Assembly (NCBI RefSeq): GCF_001429025.1
Contig: NZ_LMHT01000035.1
Span: 1 to 64,000, forward strand
From: Phenylobacterium sp. Root700
GTDB lineage: Bacteria; Pseudomonadota; Alphaproteobacteria; Caulobacterales; Caulobacteraceae
Direction: 5' to 3'
DNA: 64,000 nucleotides
In this document: positions 44,532 to 52,508 of the stretch, piece by piece
Layout: the number at the start of each line of letters is the position of its first letter
Position numbering within the stretch: the stretch's first letter is position 1
Made by a program: the position numbers and the translations under genes
Notes under the pieces: model-generated
What the model was told of the DNA's origin: nothing
Databases searched by the model: none
Seen by the model: the letters and a program-made list of their open reading frames with translations, nothing else

Positions 44532-44830
44532 CGATCCCTCCCACGTGCCGGTCCACGACCATCCTCTCCCTGTTCGGCGGGATCGGCCAGGGCCGGCCCG
44601 TCCTCCACCCGCGCAGGTCGCAACATGGCGTGTCTCCCCTAGACGATCACGTCCTCCAGCCATTGCACAGCTGGCGCCCGGCCCCGTTTGGAACCCAAAA
44701 ATCCCTTACGGACCAAGGCTTCCCATGCTCAAGCCAAGATATCGCCCCATCACGGTCCCTTGATGAACAGAAAGCGCCCAGACCCTGAGGTTGCGTCGGG
44801 GGAGGCCTCATACAAGTAACGGGAGACCTC
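44532..44830. other. Intergenic region between divergent genes (299 bp)
   Basis: No convincing gene is present. The right end holds the leader of the secreted protein at 44831 with a ribosome-binding site GGGAGA about 8 nt before the ATG. The short frames crossing the gap have no family resemblance. Confidence 0.45.
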
Positions 44831-45205
44831 ATGCGCTCACTTCTCACCTTCGGGGCCGCGGCCCTGGCTCTAGCGATCACCTCCGCTCCGGCCCTGGCCC
44901 AGAGCTCCGCCCAGCCTGCGCCGCCTGCCGATGAGGCGTCGCCGGCCGCCAGCAGCCCCTCGGGCTCGGACGCCAGCGCGACGGCGGCGAGCCTCGCCGT
45001 CGGGGCCACCGTCAAGGACAAGACCGGCACGTCGATCGGCGAAGTCACCGCCGTGAAGCCTGATCCCAACGGCAAGCAGGTGGCCACCATCAAGATGGGC
45101 GCCGACACCTTCGCGGTGGAGACCGACAAGCTCGCGGTCGCCGACGGCTCGGCCACGATCAACGCGACCCAGGCCGAACTCAAGGCCATGCTCGGCAAGA
45201 AATAG
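44831..45205 (+). CDS. Secreted PRC-barrel-like small protein
   Basis: The 124-residue protein has a signal peptide (about residues 1-23, ending APALAQ), an Ala/Ser/Pro-rich linker, and a C-terminal domain starting LAVGATVKDKTGTSIGEVTAVKPD with FAVETDKLAVADG. This resembles a PRC-barrel-type small beta domain common in Caulobacterales and sphingomonads. It ends in a helix (NATQAELKAMLGKK). The role is unknown; an envelope location follows from the signal. A strong terminator follows. Confidence 0.8.
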   Translation: MRSLLTFGAAALALAITSAPALAQSSAQPAPPADEASPAASSPSGSDASATAASLAVGATVKDKTGTSIGEVTAVKPDPNGKQVATIKMGADTFAVETDKLAVADGSATINATQAELKAMLGKK

Positions 45206-45227
45206 GGCACGTCCAAAACCAAGGCCG

Positions 45228-45261
45228 AACGCCCCGTCCCCCATCATGGGCGGGGCGTTTT
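45228..45261 (+). terminator. Rho-independent terminator
   Basis: A stem of at least 9 bp (AACGCCCCG at 45228-45236 with CGGGGCGTT at 45251-45259), extended by further G-C pairs, is followed by TTTT at 45258-45261. It ends the transcript of the secreted small protein and shields the operator region that follows. Confidence 0.88.
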
Positions 45262-45278
45262 GCTGTCGCGGCGCAAAA

Positions 45279-45330
45279 TGTCAGGTTGACCTTACATCTC
45301 AGATCATGTCAGGTTTGCCTTACATTTCAG
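45279..45330 (+). promoter_or_regulatory. Tandem operator-like repeats upstream of the membrane/XRE bicistron
   Basis: Two direct repeats of 24 bp (45279-45302 and 45307-45330, 21 of 24 identical, 28-bp period) each begin with a near-palindrome: TGTCAGGT-TG-ACCTTACA and TGTCAGGT-TT-GCCTTACA. The half-sites TGTCAGGT and TGTAAGGT face each other, as expected for a dimeric HTH repressor. TTGACC inside the first could be a -35 element. The likely binder is the XRE protein encoded at 45722. Confidence 0.65.
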
Positions 45331-45341
45331 GAAGGCGCGCC

Positions 45342-45722
45342 ATGGACCGTCCCCACCGCAACTATATGATCCGCACGCTCGCCTTCATGGGCGGCTATCT
45401 GGCCGTGAACATTGCGGCGATCACCGGCGCGTTCGACGATCTGAAAGGCGCCGGCGCCTGGGCGCTGGGCTTGGTGGTCGCGGCCCCGGTGGCCGGCCAG
45501 ATCTGGGCGACCCTGGCCCTGATGCGCGAGAGCGACGAGTACGTTCGCGGCCTGACCGCCAAACGCTTCATCATCGCCTCGGGCCTGGCCATGGCGGTGT
45601 TCAGCGCCTGGGGTTACCTGGAGAGCTACGCCCAGGCCCCGCACGTCCCAGGCTGGTTCGTCTACGTGCTGTTCTGGGCGTTCTTCGGCGTCATCGCGCC
45701 GTTCGTGCGGACCTCCCGCTGA
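45342..45722 (+). CDS. Small four-helix membrane protein paired with XRE regulator
   Basis: The 126-residue protein has about four helices: IRTLAFMGGYLAVNIAAI, AWALGLVVAAPVAGQIWATL, FIIASGLAMAVFSAWGYL and GWFVYVLFWAFFGVIAPFV. A conserved-looking loop LMRESDEYVRGLTAKR lies between the second and third. Such proteins are often encoded next to a tiny XRE regulator. The start ATG at 45342 follows AGGAAGG. The stop overlaps the start of the XRE gene by one base (TGATG). The function of the family is not known to me. Confidence 0.82.
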   Translation: MDRPHRNYMIRTLAFMGGYLAVNIAAITGAFDDLKGAGAWALGLVVAAPVAGQIWATLALMRESDEYVRGLTAKRFIIASGLAMAVFSAWGYLESYAQAPHVPGWFVYVLFWAFFGVIAPFVRTSR

Positions 45723-45919
45723 TGCGCAACAGTTTGCGGGCCCTGCGCAGCGCCGCCGGCTGGACGCAGGAGGAGTTGGGCCGCCGCCTCGGTGTTTCAC
45801 GCCAGGCGGTCAACGCGCTGGAAACCGAGAAGCACGACCCGTCCCTAGATCTGGCCTACCGCATCGCCGCGGTCTTCGGCCTGGCCGTCGAGCAGATCTT
45901 CGAGAACCCGCACGGCTGA
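45722..45919 (+). CDS. Short XRE-family transcriptional regulator
   Basis: The 65-residue protein is a bare HTH_3 domain: LRALRSAAGWTQEELGRRLG, then VSRQAVNALETEKHDPSLDLAYRIAAVFGLAVEQIF. These small regulators commonly repress their own operon. It is co-translated with the membrane protein upstream (TGATG overlap), and two palindromic repeats in front of the bicistron are the probable binding sites. The signal that relieves repression is unknown. Confidence 0.93.
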   Translation: MRNSLRALRSAAGWTQEELGRRLGVSRQAVNALETEKHDPSLDLAYRIAAVFGLAVEQIFENPHG

Positions 45920-45945
45920 GTCAGAGCTATGCTGTACGGCCAAAC

Positions 45946-45960
45946 CGTGCACCATGCACG
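45946..45960 (+). promoter_or_regulatory. Operator-like palindrome upstream of HTH regulator gene
   Basis: The sequence CGTGCA-CCA-TGCACG is a perfect 6-bp inverted repeat with a 3-nt centre. It lies about 60 bp before the start of the next HTH regulator gene and could be its own operator. Confidence 0.4.
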
Positions 45961-46018
45961 CTGAGCGGGCGCCTGACCGGCGGCCCCGTTCACCCAGACC
46001 ATGCTTAGAGCGAGACCG

Positions 46019-46915
46019 ATGCAGGAACCCTTTTCCGCCAAACTCGGCCTTGCCCTGAAGGCGTTGTCCATGAGCCGTGGGCGGCTCGCCGCCGACCTGG
46101 GGGTCGACAAGTCGGTGGTCGGCCGCTGGGTGACCGGCGCGGTCAGCCCCTCGGCCCACAACCTCACCTTGATCACCGCCCTGGTGGCCAAGCGCGTTCC
46201 CGGGTTCAGCAGCCTGGACTGGGACCGCAGCCTTGCGGGGCTGGCCGAGCTTCTGGGCGCCGATCCGGACGGCCTGCCCGGCCTGTCGCGACCGCCGGCC
46301 GGACTGCCTATCGCCATCCTCGACCAGATCCACGCCATGACCGCCCTGCGCGGCGCGGCCTATGAGGGGATCTTCCGGACCACCCGCCCCTACATCATGC
46401 AGCCGGGCCGCTTCCTGCACGACCACAGCATGATGCGCCTGGATCCAACCGGCCTGCTTCGGCTGACCATGGGCACCGGCGGGACGGTCGTCGACGGCTG
46501 GGCGCTGTGCCTGCAAAACCAGATCTTCTGCATCTGCGCGGACGTCACCAGCGGCTCGATGTTGTTCGGAATCTTCAACGGCGTGGCCACCTCCCGCGCC
46601 GATGTGATGGACGGCCTATCCCTGGGTTCGGCCCTGGACGGCGGCCGCACGCCCACCGCCACGGCGATGCTGATCGAGCGTGTCTACGACCTGAGCGACG
46701 ATCCCGCTGAGGACGACCGCCGCTTCGCCGCCCTGGTGGCCCAAGACCCCGTCGCCCCGGAGGGCTCGATCTCCGAGGAGCTCAGCACCCATCTGGCCCG
46801 CGACATCGGCCCGACCCCGCTCGCGACCGGCGGCGATTGGCTGCTGCGCATGCCCCTGTCGCGATCCCTGGCCCGCGGCCCGGCCTATGGCGCCAATGCC
46901 GTGCGTTCGCGCTGA
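46019..46915 (+). CDS. Helix-turn-helix domain protein with C-terminal sensor-like region
   Basis: The 298-residue protein starts with an XRE/Cro-like HTH (about residues 5-60: SRGRLAADLGVDKSVVGRW, PSAHNLTLITALVAKR) and continues with a long domain of unknown type (about 115-250) containing TTRPYIMQPGRFLHDHSMMRL and ADVTSGSMLFGIFNGVATSR. The C-terminal domain may bind a ligand. ATG 46019 is used; ATG 46001 would add six residues. It stands alone after the XRE bicistron and before a PEPxxWA-CTERM gene. Its target is unknown. Confidence 0.78.
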   Translation: MQEPFSAKLGLALKALSMSRGRLAADLGVDKSVVGRWVTGAVSPSAHNLTLITALVAKRVPGFSSLDWDRSLAGLAELLGADPDGLPGLSRPPAGLPIAILDQIHAMTALRGAAYEGIFRTTRPYIMQPGRFLHDHSMMRLDPTGLLRLTMGTGGTVVDGWALCLQNQIFCICADVTSGSMLFGIFNGVATSRADVMDGLSLGSALDGGRTPTATAMLIERVYDLSDDPAEDDRRFAALVAQDPVAPEGSISEELSTHLARDIGPTPLATGGDWLLRMPLSRSLARGPAYGANAVRSR

Positions 46916-46973
46916 CCCCGTCCCCAGGTGCGCGTTCCTGCATCTTTGCGCGCGTCGCTGCACCTCCACAGCC

Positions 46974-46988
46974 TTAACGAGCCGTTAG
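46974..46988 (+). promoter_or_regulatory. Possible CtrA-type site upstream of PEPxxWA gene
   Basis: TTAA-N7-TTAG (TTAACGAGCCGTTAG) differs by one base from the TTAA-N7-TTAA core bound by the cell-cycle regulator CtrA in Caulobacterales. It lies about 50 bp before the PEPxxWA-CTERM start codon. A chance match is quite possible. Confidence 0.25.
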
Positions 46989-47039
46989 GTTCCGCGCACA
47001 ACCGGTGGCGCCTCCGCCTTCCGGATCACGGAGGCCGAC

Positions 47040-48077
47040 ATGCGACGCGCATCTCGTCTATTCATCAGCGCGGCGCTGCTCCTCGGCGCCGCCGTCGCCA
47101 CCCCCAGCCAGGCCGGCACGATCTACGCCACGGCCTTCGACGACATCGACTTCTTCTTCCAGGTCAATCCGGAGGCCAATGGCGACGGCGCCTACACCTC
47201 GAACTTCGGCCACCTGAAGATCGGCAAGAACGGGCTCGCCAACGACCTGCCCCTCACCGCCATGGCCGGCATGAACGGCCAGCTCGTGGGCAGCCAAGTC
47301 CACCAGGGCGGCGAGTTCGACTACTATTTCCACGTGGACCCGCAGGCCAACGGTATCGGCGGCTACTCTTCTTATGCCGGCGACGTCCGCTCGCAGAACG
47401 AAGCCGGCCCTCAGTTCGACCTCCCGATCGAAACCATGGCCCCCCTGGCTGGCGAGCTGTTCGGGAGCAGCTGGAACGACGGCTTCAACTATTTCTACAA
47501 GGTGATCGAGCAGTCGGACGGCACCGGGGCCTATGGCGACTATTTCGGGGGTCTGACCCTCGGCGAAGGCGGCGAGTTCTTTGGCTTCGCGCTCGACAGC
47601 ATGGCCAGCTTCAACGGCCAACTCTACGGCACGGCCTTCGACGGCGTGAATGACCTGTTCTTCCGGATCAACCGCGACGCCGACGGTACGGGCGCCTGGA
47701 TCGACGGCCTCGGCGCCATCGACTCCGGGAGCAGCATCCATCCCGGCCGGCTAAGCGCCATGGTCGGGACCGATGACGGCCTCTACGGCGTGTCCTGGGA
47801 CGAGACCACTGGCTCCAACTACTTCTTCGGCATCACCCCGGGCCTCCAGGGCTACGGCGGCGACCTGCACGGGCTCGGCGGCCTGCACATCACCCAGGGC
47901 GGCCCCGCCGGCTTGCTCCCCTATAGGATCAACACCCTGGCTTACCTGCCCACCCCCGGCGGTCCGATCGGCGCGGTGCCGGAACCGGCCACCTGGGCGA
48001 TGATGATCATGGGCTTCGGCGCTGTCGGCGTCATGACTAGGCGCGCTCGGCGAAAAGGCGGCCTGGCCCTAACCTAG
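47040..48077 (+). CDS. PEPxxWA-CTERM protein with five internal repeats
   Basis: The 345-residue protein has a signal peptide (about residues 1-25, ending PSQAG). Next come five tandem units of about 50-58 residues, each with the pattern hydrophobic-x-G-x-x-x-[D]-x-x-x-x-FF, G-x-G-x-Y and a closing MA-x-x-x-G (for example LYGTAFDGVNDLFFRI). The C-terminal sorting signal is VPEPATWAMMIMGFGAVGVM plus RRARRK. The repeats suggest a beta-propeller or beta-solenoid surface protein. A good ribosome-binding site (GGAGG) precedes the ATG. Confidence 0.9.
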   Translation: MRRASRLFISAALLLGAAVATPSQAGTIYATAFDDIDFFFQVNPEANGDGAYTSNFGHLKIGKNGLANDLPLTAMAGMNGQLVGSQVHQGGEFDYYFHVDPQANGIGGYSSYAGDVRSQNEAGPQFDLPIETMAPLAGELFGSSWNDGFNYFYKVIEQSDGTGAYGDYFGGLTLGEGGEFFGFALDSMASFNGQLYGTAFDGVNDLFFRINRDADGTGAWIDGLGAIDSGSSIHPGRLSAMVGTDDGLYGVSWDETTGSNYFFGITPGLQGYGGDLHGLGGLHITQGGPAGLLPYRINTLAYLPTPGGPIGAVPEPATWAMMIMGFGAVGVMTRRARRKGGLALT

Positions 48078-48098
48078 GCGACAGACCCCGCCGACTGG

Positions 48099-48136
48099 AC
48101 GAGAGAGGTACGAGCCTCGGCTTTTGCCTCTCTCGT
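48099..48136. terminator. Bidirectional hairpin between PEPxxWA gene and gmk
   Basis: A perfect 10-bp inverted repeat (ACGAGAGAGG at 48099-48108, CCTCTCTCGT at 48127-48136) with an 18-nt T-rich loop lies between two convergent stop codons, just 12 nt from the gmk stop. It likely terminates both transcripts. Confidence 0.65.
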
Positions 48137-48148
48137 TCCGGCGACTGC

Positions 48149-48799
48149 CTACTCGGCCAGCAGGCCGTCCACGAACTCCGGGAGCCACGGATTGCGGCCC
48201 GGCTTCATCCGCTCCGAGCGGTAGATGTGACCGAGGTCGGCATAGGCCCGGTCGAAATTCTTGTTCACGATGACGTAGTCGTAGAGCCGCCAGTGCTCGA
48301 CCTCGTCCTTGCCCTTCACCAGGCGCTTCTGGATGACCGCTTCGCTGTCCTGGGCGCGGGCGTGCAGGCGGCGCGACAGGTCCTCCCACGAGGGCGGCAG
48401 GATGAAGACCCGGACGCTGTCGTCAGGCGCGGCGTCGGCGATCTGCTTGGCGCCCTGCCAATCGATATCGAACAGCACGTCCTTGCCCTGCTCCAGGGCC
48501 GCCATCACCGGCGCCTTGGGCGTGCCATAGCGGTTGTCGTGCACGTCGGCCCATTCCAGGAACTCGCCGGCCGCGATCATCGCGTCGAACTCCGGACGGT
48601 CGACGAAAAAGTACTCCCGCCCCTCCTCCTCGCCCGGACGCGGTCCGCGCGTGGTGCACGAGATCGACAGCATCAGGTCGCCGTGATCGGCCACCAGGCG
48701 GCGCGACAGTGAGGTCTTCCCCGCCCCAGAGGGGCTGGAGACCAGCAGCAGCATGCCGCGACGGGTGGTTTCCCAGGGTTTGGCGTGTTCGTCGGTCAT
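48149..48799 (-). CDS. gmk: Guanylate kinase
   Basis: The 216-residue enzyme phosphorylates GMP to GDP. The P-loop is SSPSGAGKTSLSRRL (about residues 19-33); then come the GMP-binding ISCTTRGPRPGEEEGREYFFVD, FLEWADVHDNRYGTPKAPV and the Walker-B-like VLFDIDWQGAKQI. Length is normal. It is 6 nt downstream of yicC, the usual partner, and ends a minus-strand block that also contains the fatty acid genes. Confidence 0.97.
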   Translation of the reverse strand: MTDEHAKPWETTRRGMLLLVSSPSGAGKTSLSRRLVADHGDLMLSISCTTRGPRPGEEEGREYFFVDRPEFDAMIAAGEFLEWADVHDNRYGTPKAPVMAALEQGKDVLFDIDWQGAKQIADAAPDDSVRVFILPPSWEDLSRRLHARAQDSEAVIQKRLVKGKDEVEHWRLYDYVIVNKNFDRAYADLGHIYRSERMKPGRNPWLPEFVDGLLAE

Positions 48800-48805
48800 C
48801 GGGCG

Positions 48806-49687
48806 CTATTCCACATTCTGCACCTGTTCGCGGAACTGCTCGATGGTGGCCTTCATGTCCAGGCCCACCGTAGTCAGCGCGCCGAGCGCCGACTTCGAGC
48901 ACAGGGTGTTGGCTTCGCGCATGAACTCCTGGGTCAGGAAGTCCAGTCGCCGGCCTTGCGGGCCTTCACCCACGATATGTCCACGTGCGGCTTCCACATG
49001 GGCGCGCAGGCGGTCCAGCTCCTCGCGGACGTCGGCCTTCACCGCCATGGCGGCGGCCTCGGTGACGATCTTGTCGGCGGGCGCGGCCTCACCGATCAAC
49101 TCGGCCATCCGGCGCTCGAACCGTTCCTTGATCGCGGCGGGCTGCCCCTCGGCGAGGGCGTGGGCTTGGCCCACCAGCAGTTCGATCCTGTCGACCAGCG
49201 CGACCAGCACGGCGGTCAGGGCCAAGCCCTCCTCACGCCGGGACGCAGCCAAGGCCTCCAACGCCGCACCCACCGACAGCGCCATGGCCGCCTCGAGAGC
49301 GGCCTGCGCCTCGGGATCGTCCTCGGTGTCGGCGACTTCCAGCACCCCGCGCAGGGCCAGCAGACCGTCCAGGCTGGGCGGCGCGGCGCGGCCAGCCGCG
49401 ATCAACGGCGCGCCCATCTCCAGATAGCGGTCGAGCTGTTCCTGATTGATCCGCACCTGGGCGCCGGCCTCGGCCTTCTTGGCCTGGACGCCCACAGTGA
49501 CCTGTCCACGTGCGAACCGGCTCTGCGCGCCTTCGCGGGCGGCCCGATCAAGCTGGTCGAAGCCAGGAGGCCCTCGGAACCGGATCTCCAGATTGCGGCC
49601 GTTCACCGAGCGCGCCTCGACCGCCCAGCTCCAGTCGCCCGCCGAGCCCTCGGCTCGGCCAAAACCCGTCATTCCTGAAAGCGGCAT
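48806..49687 (-). CDS. yicC: YicC/YloC family endoribonuclease
   Basis: The 293-residue protein has the N-terminal YicC domain (SGMTGFGRAEG, WAVEARSVNGRNLEIRFRGP) and the C-terminal DUF1732 part (RLDFLTQEFMREANTLCSKS ... MKATIEQFREQVQNVE), whose acidic residues bind metal in this ribonuclease family. It takes part in RNA turnover in the cytosol. It lies directly before gmk, and mltG is 70 bp upstream on the same strand. Confidence 0.95.
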   Translation of the reverse strand: MPLSGMTGFGRAEGSAGDWSWAVEARSVNGRNLEIRFRGPPGFDQLDRAAREGAQSRFARGQVTVGVQAKKAEAGAQVRINQEQLDRYLEMGAPLIAAGRAAPPSLDGLLALRGVLEVADTEDDPEAQAALEAAMALSVGAALEALAASRREEGLALTAVLVALVDRIELLVGQAHALAEGQPAAIKERFERRMAELIGEAAPADKIVTEAAAMAVKADVREELDRLRAHVEAARGHIVGEGPQGRRLDFLTQEFMREANTLCSKSALGALTTVGLDMKATIEQFREQVQNVE

Positions 49688-49757
49688 CAGAGTTCTCCGC
49701 CCGCATCATGGGCACAATACCGATCATCCGGGCGAAGAGCGCAGACGCAGGCGGCGC

Positions 49758-50846
49758 TCACCGCCCCGCCTTCAGATCGCCGGCCTTGTCCTGCAGGGCC
49801 TTGGCCTCGCGCTCGCGCTCGACCGCCCGCCACTTGGCGACGTTCTTCAGATGCTCATCATAGGTCGGGGCGAAGACGTGCCCGCCGGTGCCGTCAGCCA
49901 CGAAGAACAGCGCGTCGCTCTTGGGCGGATCCAGAACCGCCGCCAGCGCCGCGCGGCCCGGATTGGCGATCGGCGTCGGGGGCAGTCGGTCGATCTGGTA
50001 GGTGTTGTAGGGGTTTGGCGCCGCCAGCTCCGAAGCCCGCAGGCCCCGGCCGAGCGGCTTTCCGCCGGTCAGGCCGTAGATGATCGTCGGATCGCTCTCC
50101 AGCCGCATGCCGGCGCGCAGACGATTGACGAAGACCGCGGCCACCTGGGGACGCTCGCTGGCGATGCCCGTTTCCTTCTCCACGACCGAGGCCAAGGTCA
50201 CGGCCTCCTGCGGCGTGGTGATCGGCAGGCCGGGCTGGCGCTGGGTCCAGAGCAACAGCAGCAGCTCGTCGCGGGCGTCCATCATCCGCTTCAGAACAGC
50301 CGCGCGATCCTCGCCACGTTCGTACTGATAGGTCTCGGGCAGGATCGAACCTTCCGGCGGCGCGGCGACCGCGCCGGTGAGGTCGGGCCTGGCCATCAGC
50401 AGCTCGACCGCGGCCTCCGACGTCATGCCTTCAGGGATCGTGACCTGGTGGACCACGATCTTTCCCTCGCGGATATCGCGCAGGATGCTGGCCATCGAGG
50501 CCCGGCTCTTGAATTCGTACTCGCCGGCCTTCAGCGACTTGGCCGCGCCGGTGATCTGGGCGGCGGCGGCGAACATCGCCTTCGAGCGGATCGCGCCGTC
50601 ACGTTCCAGGGTCGAGGCGATCTCGGTCAGGCCTGCGCCCTTGCGCAGCATGACCACGCGGGCCGCGCCGCCGTCAGTGGCCGGCCCCGGCCCCTGGTAG
50701 GACCACAGGCCCCAGGCCAGCACCAGCGCCAGAACCACGGCCAGGGTGGCCGCGGCGCTGCCCAGGATGATGATCAGACGGCGCATGGGCGAGAGCCCGG
50801 CGGCCCGACGGCCCTTCCCCTTGGATTTGCGCGGCCGGCGGCTCAC
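49758..50846 (-). CDS. mltG: Endolytic murein transglycosylase MltG
   Basis: The 362-residue protein has a basic cytoplasmic N-terminus, one membrane helix (about residues 21-46), a LysM-like region and the YceG/MltG catalytic domain with SILPETYQYERGE and LASVVEKETG carrying the catalytic E223. It cuts nascent glycan strands and is thought to set their length. The GTG start overlaps the fabF stop (GTGA). An MltG gene after fabF, often next to gmk/yicC, is usual in alphaproteobacteria. Confidence 0.95.
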   Translation of the reverse strand: MSRRPRKSKGKGRRAAGLSPMRRLIIILGSAAATLAVVLALVLAWGLWSYQGPGPATDGGAARVVMLRKGAGLTEIASTLERDGAIRSKAMFAAAAQITGAAKSLKAGEYEFKSRASMASILRDIREGKIVVHQVTIPEGMTSEAAVELLMARPDLTGAVAAPPEGSILPETYQYERGEDRAAVLKRMMDARDELLLLLWTQRQPGLPITTPQEAVTLASVVEKETGIASERPQVAAVFVNRLRAGMRLESDPTIIYGLTGGKPLGRGLRASELAAPNPYNTYQIDRLPPTPIANPGRAALAAVLDPPKSDALFFVADGTGGHVFAPTYDEHLKNVAKWRAVEREREAKALQDKAGDLKAGR

Positions 50847-52126
50847 GAGACCTTCTTGAACACGACCGAGGCGTTGGTGCCCCCGAAGCCGAAGCTGTTG
50901 GACAGCGCGATGTCGATCTTCATCGGCTTGGCCTTATGCGGAACCAGGTCGATCTCGGTGGTCACCGAAGGATCGTCGAGATTGATGGTCGGCGGCGCGA
51001 TCTGGTCGCGGATCGCAAGCACCGCGAACGCCGATTCGATCGCCCCGGCCGCGCCCAGCAGGTGGCCGGTGGCCGACTTGGTCGAGGACATGGTCATGCC
51101 CTTCACAGCCTCGCCCAGCAGGCGGGTGACGGCGCCCAGTTCGATCTCGTCGCCCAGCGGCGTCGAGGTGCCGTGAGCATTAATGTAGTCGATCTGCGAC
51201 GGCTCGATGCCGGCGTCCTTGATCGCAGCCTTCATAGCGCGGAAGCCGCCGTCGCCGTCATCGGCGGGCGCAGTGATGTGATAGGCGTCGCCCGCCAGGC
51301 CATAGCCCGCGACCTCGGCGTAGATCTTGGCGCCGCGAGCCTTGGCGTGTTCGTACTCTTCCAGCACCAGGACGCCGGCGCCCTCGCCCATGACGAAGCC
51401 GTCACGGCCCTTGTCGTAGGGTCGGCTGGCCTTCTGCGGGGTGTCGTTGAAGCCAGTGGACATGGCGCGGCAGGCGATGAAGCCCGCGACGCCCACCGGG
51501 CAGATCGCCGCTTCCGCGCCGCCGGCGACCATCACGTCGGCGTCGCCGTACTTGATCATCCGCGCGGCGTCGCCGATGGCGTGGGCGCCGGTGGCGCAGG
51601 CCGTGACCACGGAGTGGTTCGGGCCCTTGAAGCCATGGCGGATGGAGACCTGTCCCGAAGCCAGATTGATCAGGGCCGAGGGAATGAAGAAAGGGCTGAC
51701 CCGGCGCGGGCCCTTTTCGTAGAGCTCGATCGAGGTGCGCTCGATGGTCCCGAGACCGCCGATGCCCGAGCCGATGATGACCCCGGTGCGTTCCTTGTCC
51801 TCGTCGCTCGCCGGGACCCAGCCCGAATCCTTCACGGCTTCGTCAGCGGCGGCGATGGCGTAGAGGATGAAATCGTCGACGCGGCGCTGGTCCTTGGGGG
51901 CCAGGGTGTCGTCGGGATTGAAAGATCCCGGAATGTCGGCCCCGCCGCCGCCACGGCCGTCCACACGGGGCACTTCGCAGGCGACTTGGCAGGCGTAGTC
52001 CGTGGGGTCGAAGGTGGTGATCCGTCCTGCACCCGACTTGCCGGCTAGAATGGCTTGCCAGCTGAGCTCGGCGCCTTGGCCGAGCGGGGTGAGCAGACCG
52101 ATGCCGGTGACGACGACACGACGCAT
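50843..52126 (-). CDS. fabF: Beta-ketoacyl-[acyl-carrier-protein] synthase II
   Basis: The 427-residue condensing enzyme elongates acyl-ACP with malonyl-ACP. Catalytic residues are C177 (VVTACATGAHAIGDAA), H318 (YINAHGTSTPLGDEIE), K350 and H355 (KSATGHLLGAAGAIE). A Gly-rich insert (VDGRGGGGADIPG, about residues 55-67) is compatible with the family. It is followed by mltG with a 4-bp overlap. The acpP gene is 85 bp upstream, with a hairpin and a short T-run between them. Confidence 0.97.
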   Translation of the reverse strand: MRRVVVTGIGLLTPLGQGAELSWQAILAGKSGAGRITTFDPTDYACQVACEVPRVDGRGGGGADIPGSFNPDDTLAPKDQRRVDDFILYAIAAADEAVKDSGWVPASDEDKERTGVIIGSGIGGLGTIERTSIELYEKGPRRVSPFFIPSALINLASGQVSIRHGFKGPNHSVVTACATGAHAIGDAARMIKYGDADVMVAGGAEAAICPVGVAGFIACRAMSTGFNDTPQKASRPYDKGRDGFVMGEGAGVLVLEEYEHAKARGAKIYAEVAGYGLAGDAYHITAPADDGDGGFRAMKAAIKDAGIEPSQIDYINAHGTSTPLGDEIELGAVTRLLGEAVKGMTMSSTKSATGHLLGAAGAIESAFAVLAIRDQIAPPTINLDDPSVTTEIDLVPHKAKPMKIDIALSNSFGFGGTNASVVFKKVS

Positions 52127-52144
52127 GCGGGGGGGTCTCCAAAA

Positions 52145-52183
52145 CGCAGACCGCCGCGGGCTCCGAAGAGCTTCGCGGCGGTC
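52145..52183 (-). terminator. Attenuator-like terminator between acpP and fabF
   Basis: A perfect 10-bp GC-rich stem (GACCGCCGCG at 52149-52158, CGCGGCGGTC at 52174-52183) is followed on the minus strand by TGCGTTTTGG. It stands after acpP and before fabF, so it would lower transcription of fabF and mltG relative to the abundant acyl carrier protein. Confidence 0.72.
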
Positions 52184-52211
52184 AAATAGTCAGTGAATTC
52201 CGTGGGTTGCC

Positions 52212-52451
52212 TTAGGCGCCCAGGCGCTCACCGATAAACTTCACCGCGTCGCCAACGGTTTGGATGTGTTCCGCGGCGTCGTCGGGGATTTCGATATCGA
52301 ATTCTTCTTCGAAGGCCATAACCAGTTCGACGTTGTCGAGGCTGTCAGCGCCCAGGTCGTCGATGAAGCTCGCCTTCTCGGTGACCTTCTCAGGATCGGC
52401 GTCGAGATGTTCGATGACGATCTTACGCACGCGCTCGAGGATGTCGGACAT
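52212..52451 (-). CDS. acpP: Acyl carrier protein
   Basis: The 79-residue acidic protein carries growing acyl chains on a phosphopantetheine attached to S37 in [13 protein letters not shown]. Length and the helix pattern are those of AcpP. The ATG at 52451 ([16 protein letters not shown]) is the standard start; the frame is open 22 codons further, but that is leader. A 141-bp gap from fabG suggests an additional promoter of its own. Confidence 0.97.
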   Translation of the reverse strand: MSDILERVRKIVIEHLDADPEKVTEKASFIDDLGADSLDNVELVMAFEEEFDIEIPDDAAEHIQTVGDAVKFIGERLGA

Positions 52452-52484
52452 TCGCTTAAGTCCCTTGTGTTTGTCTAAATCCAT

Positions 52485-52508
52485 CTGCGACGGTCGACGG
52501 GATGTCAA
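52485..52508 (-). promoter_or_regulatory. Possible acpP promoter (-35 TTGACA)
   Basis: On the minus strand the fabG-acpP gap contains TTGACA (plus-strand TGTCAA at 52503-52508), a consensus -35 element, about 55 bp before the acpP ATG. A matching -10 is not obvious. The gap size in an otherwise tight operon supports a separate acpP promoter. Confidence 0.35.

Noticed and set aside
49446-52048. Long plus-strand frames opposite yicC, mltG and fabF (49446-51176, 50936-52048).
   Set aside because: They lie antisense to well-supported housekeeping genes and contain no recognisable domains.
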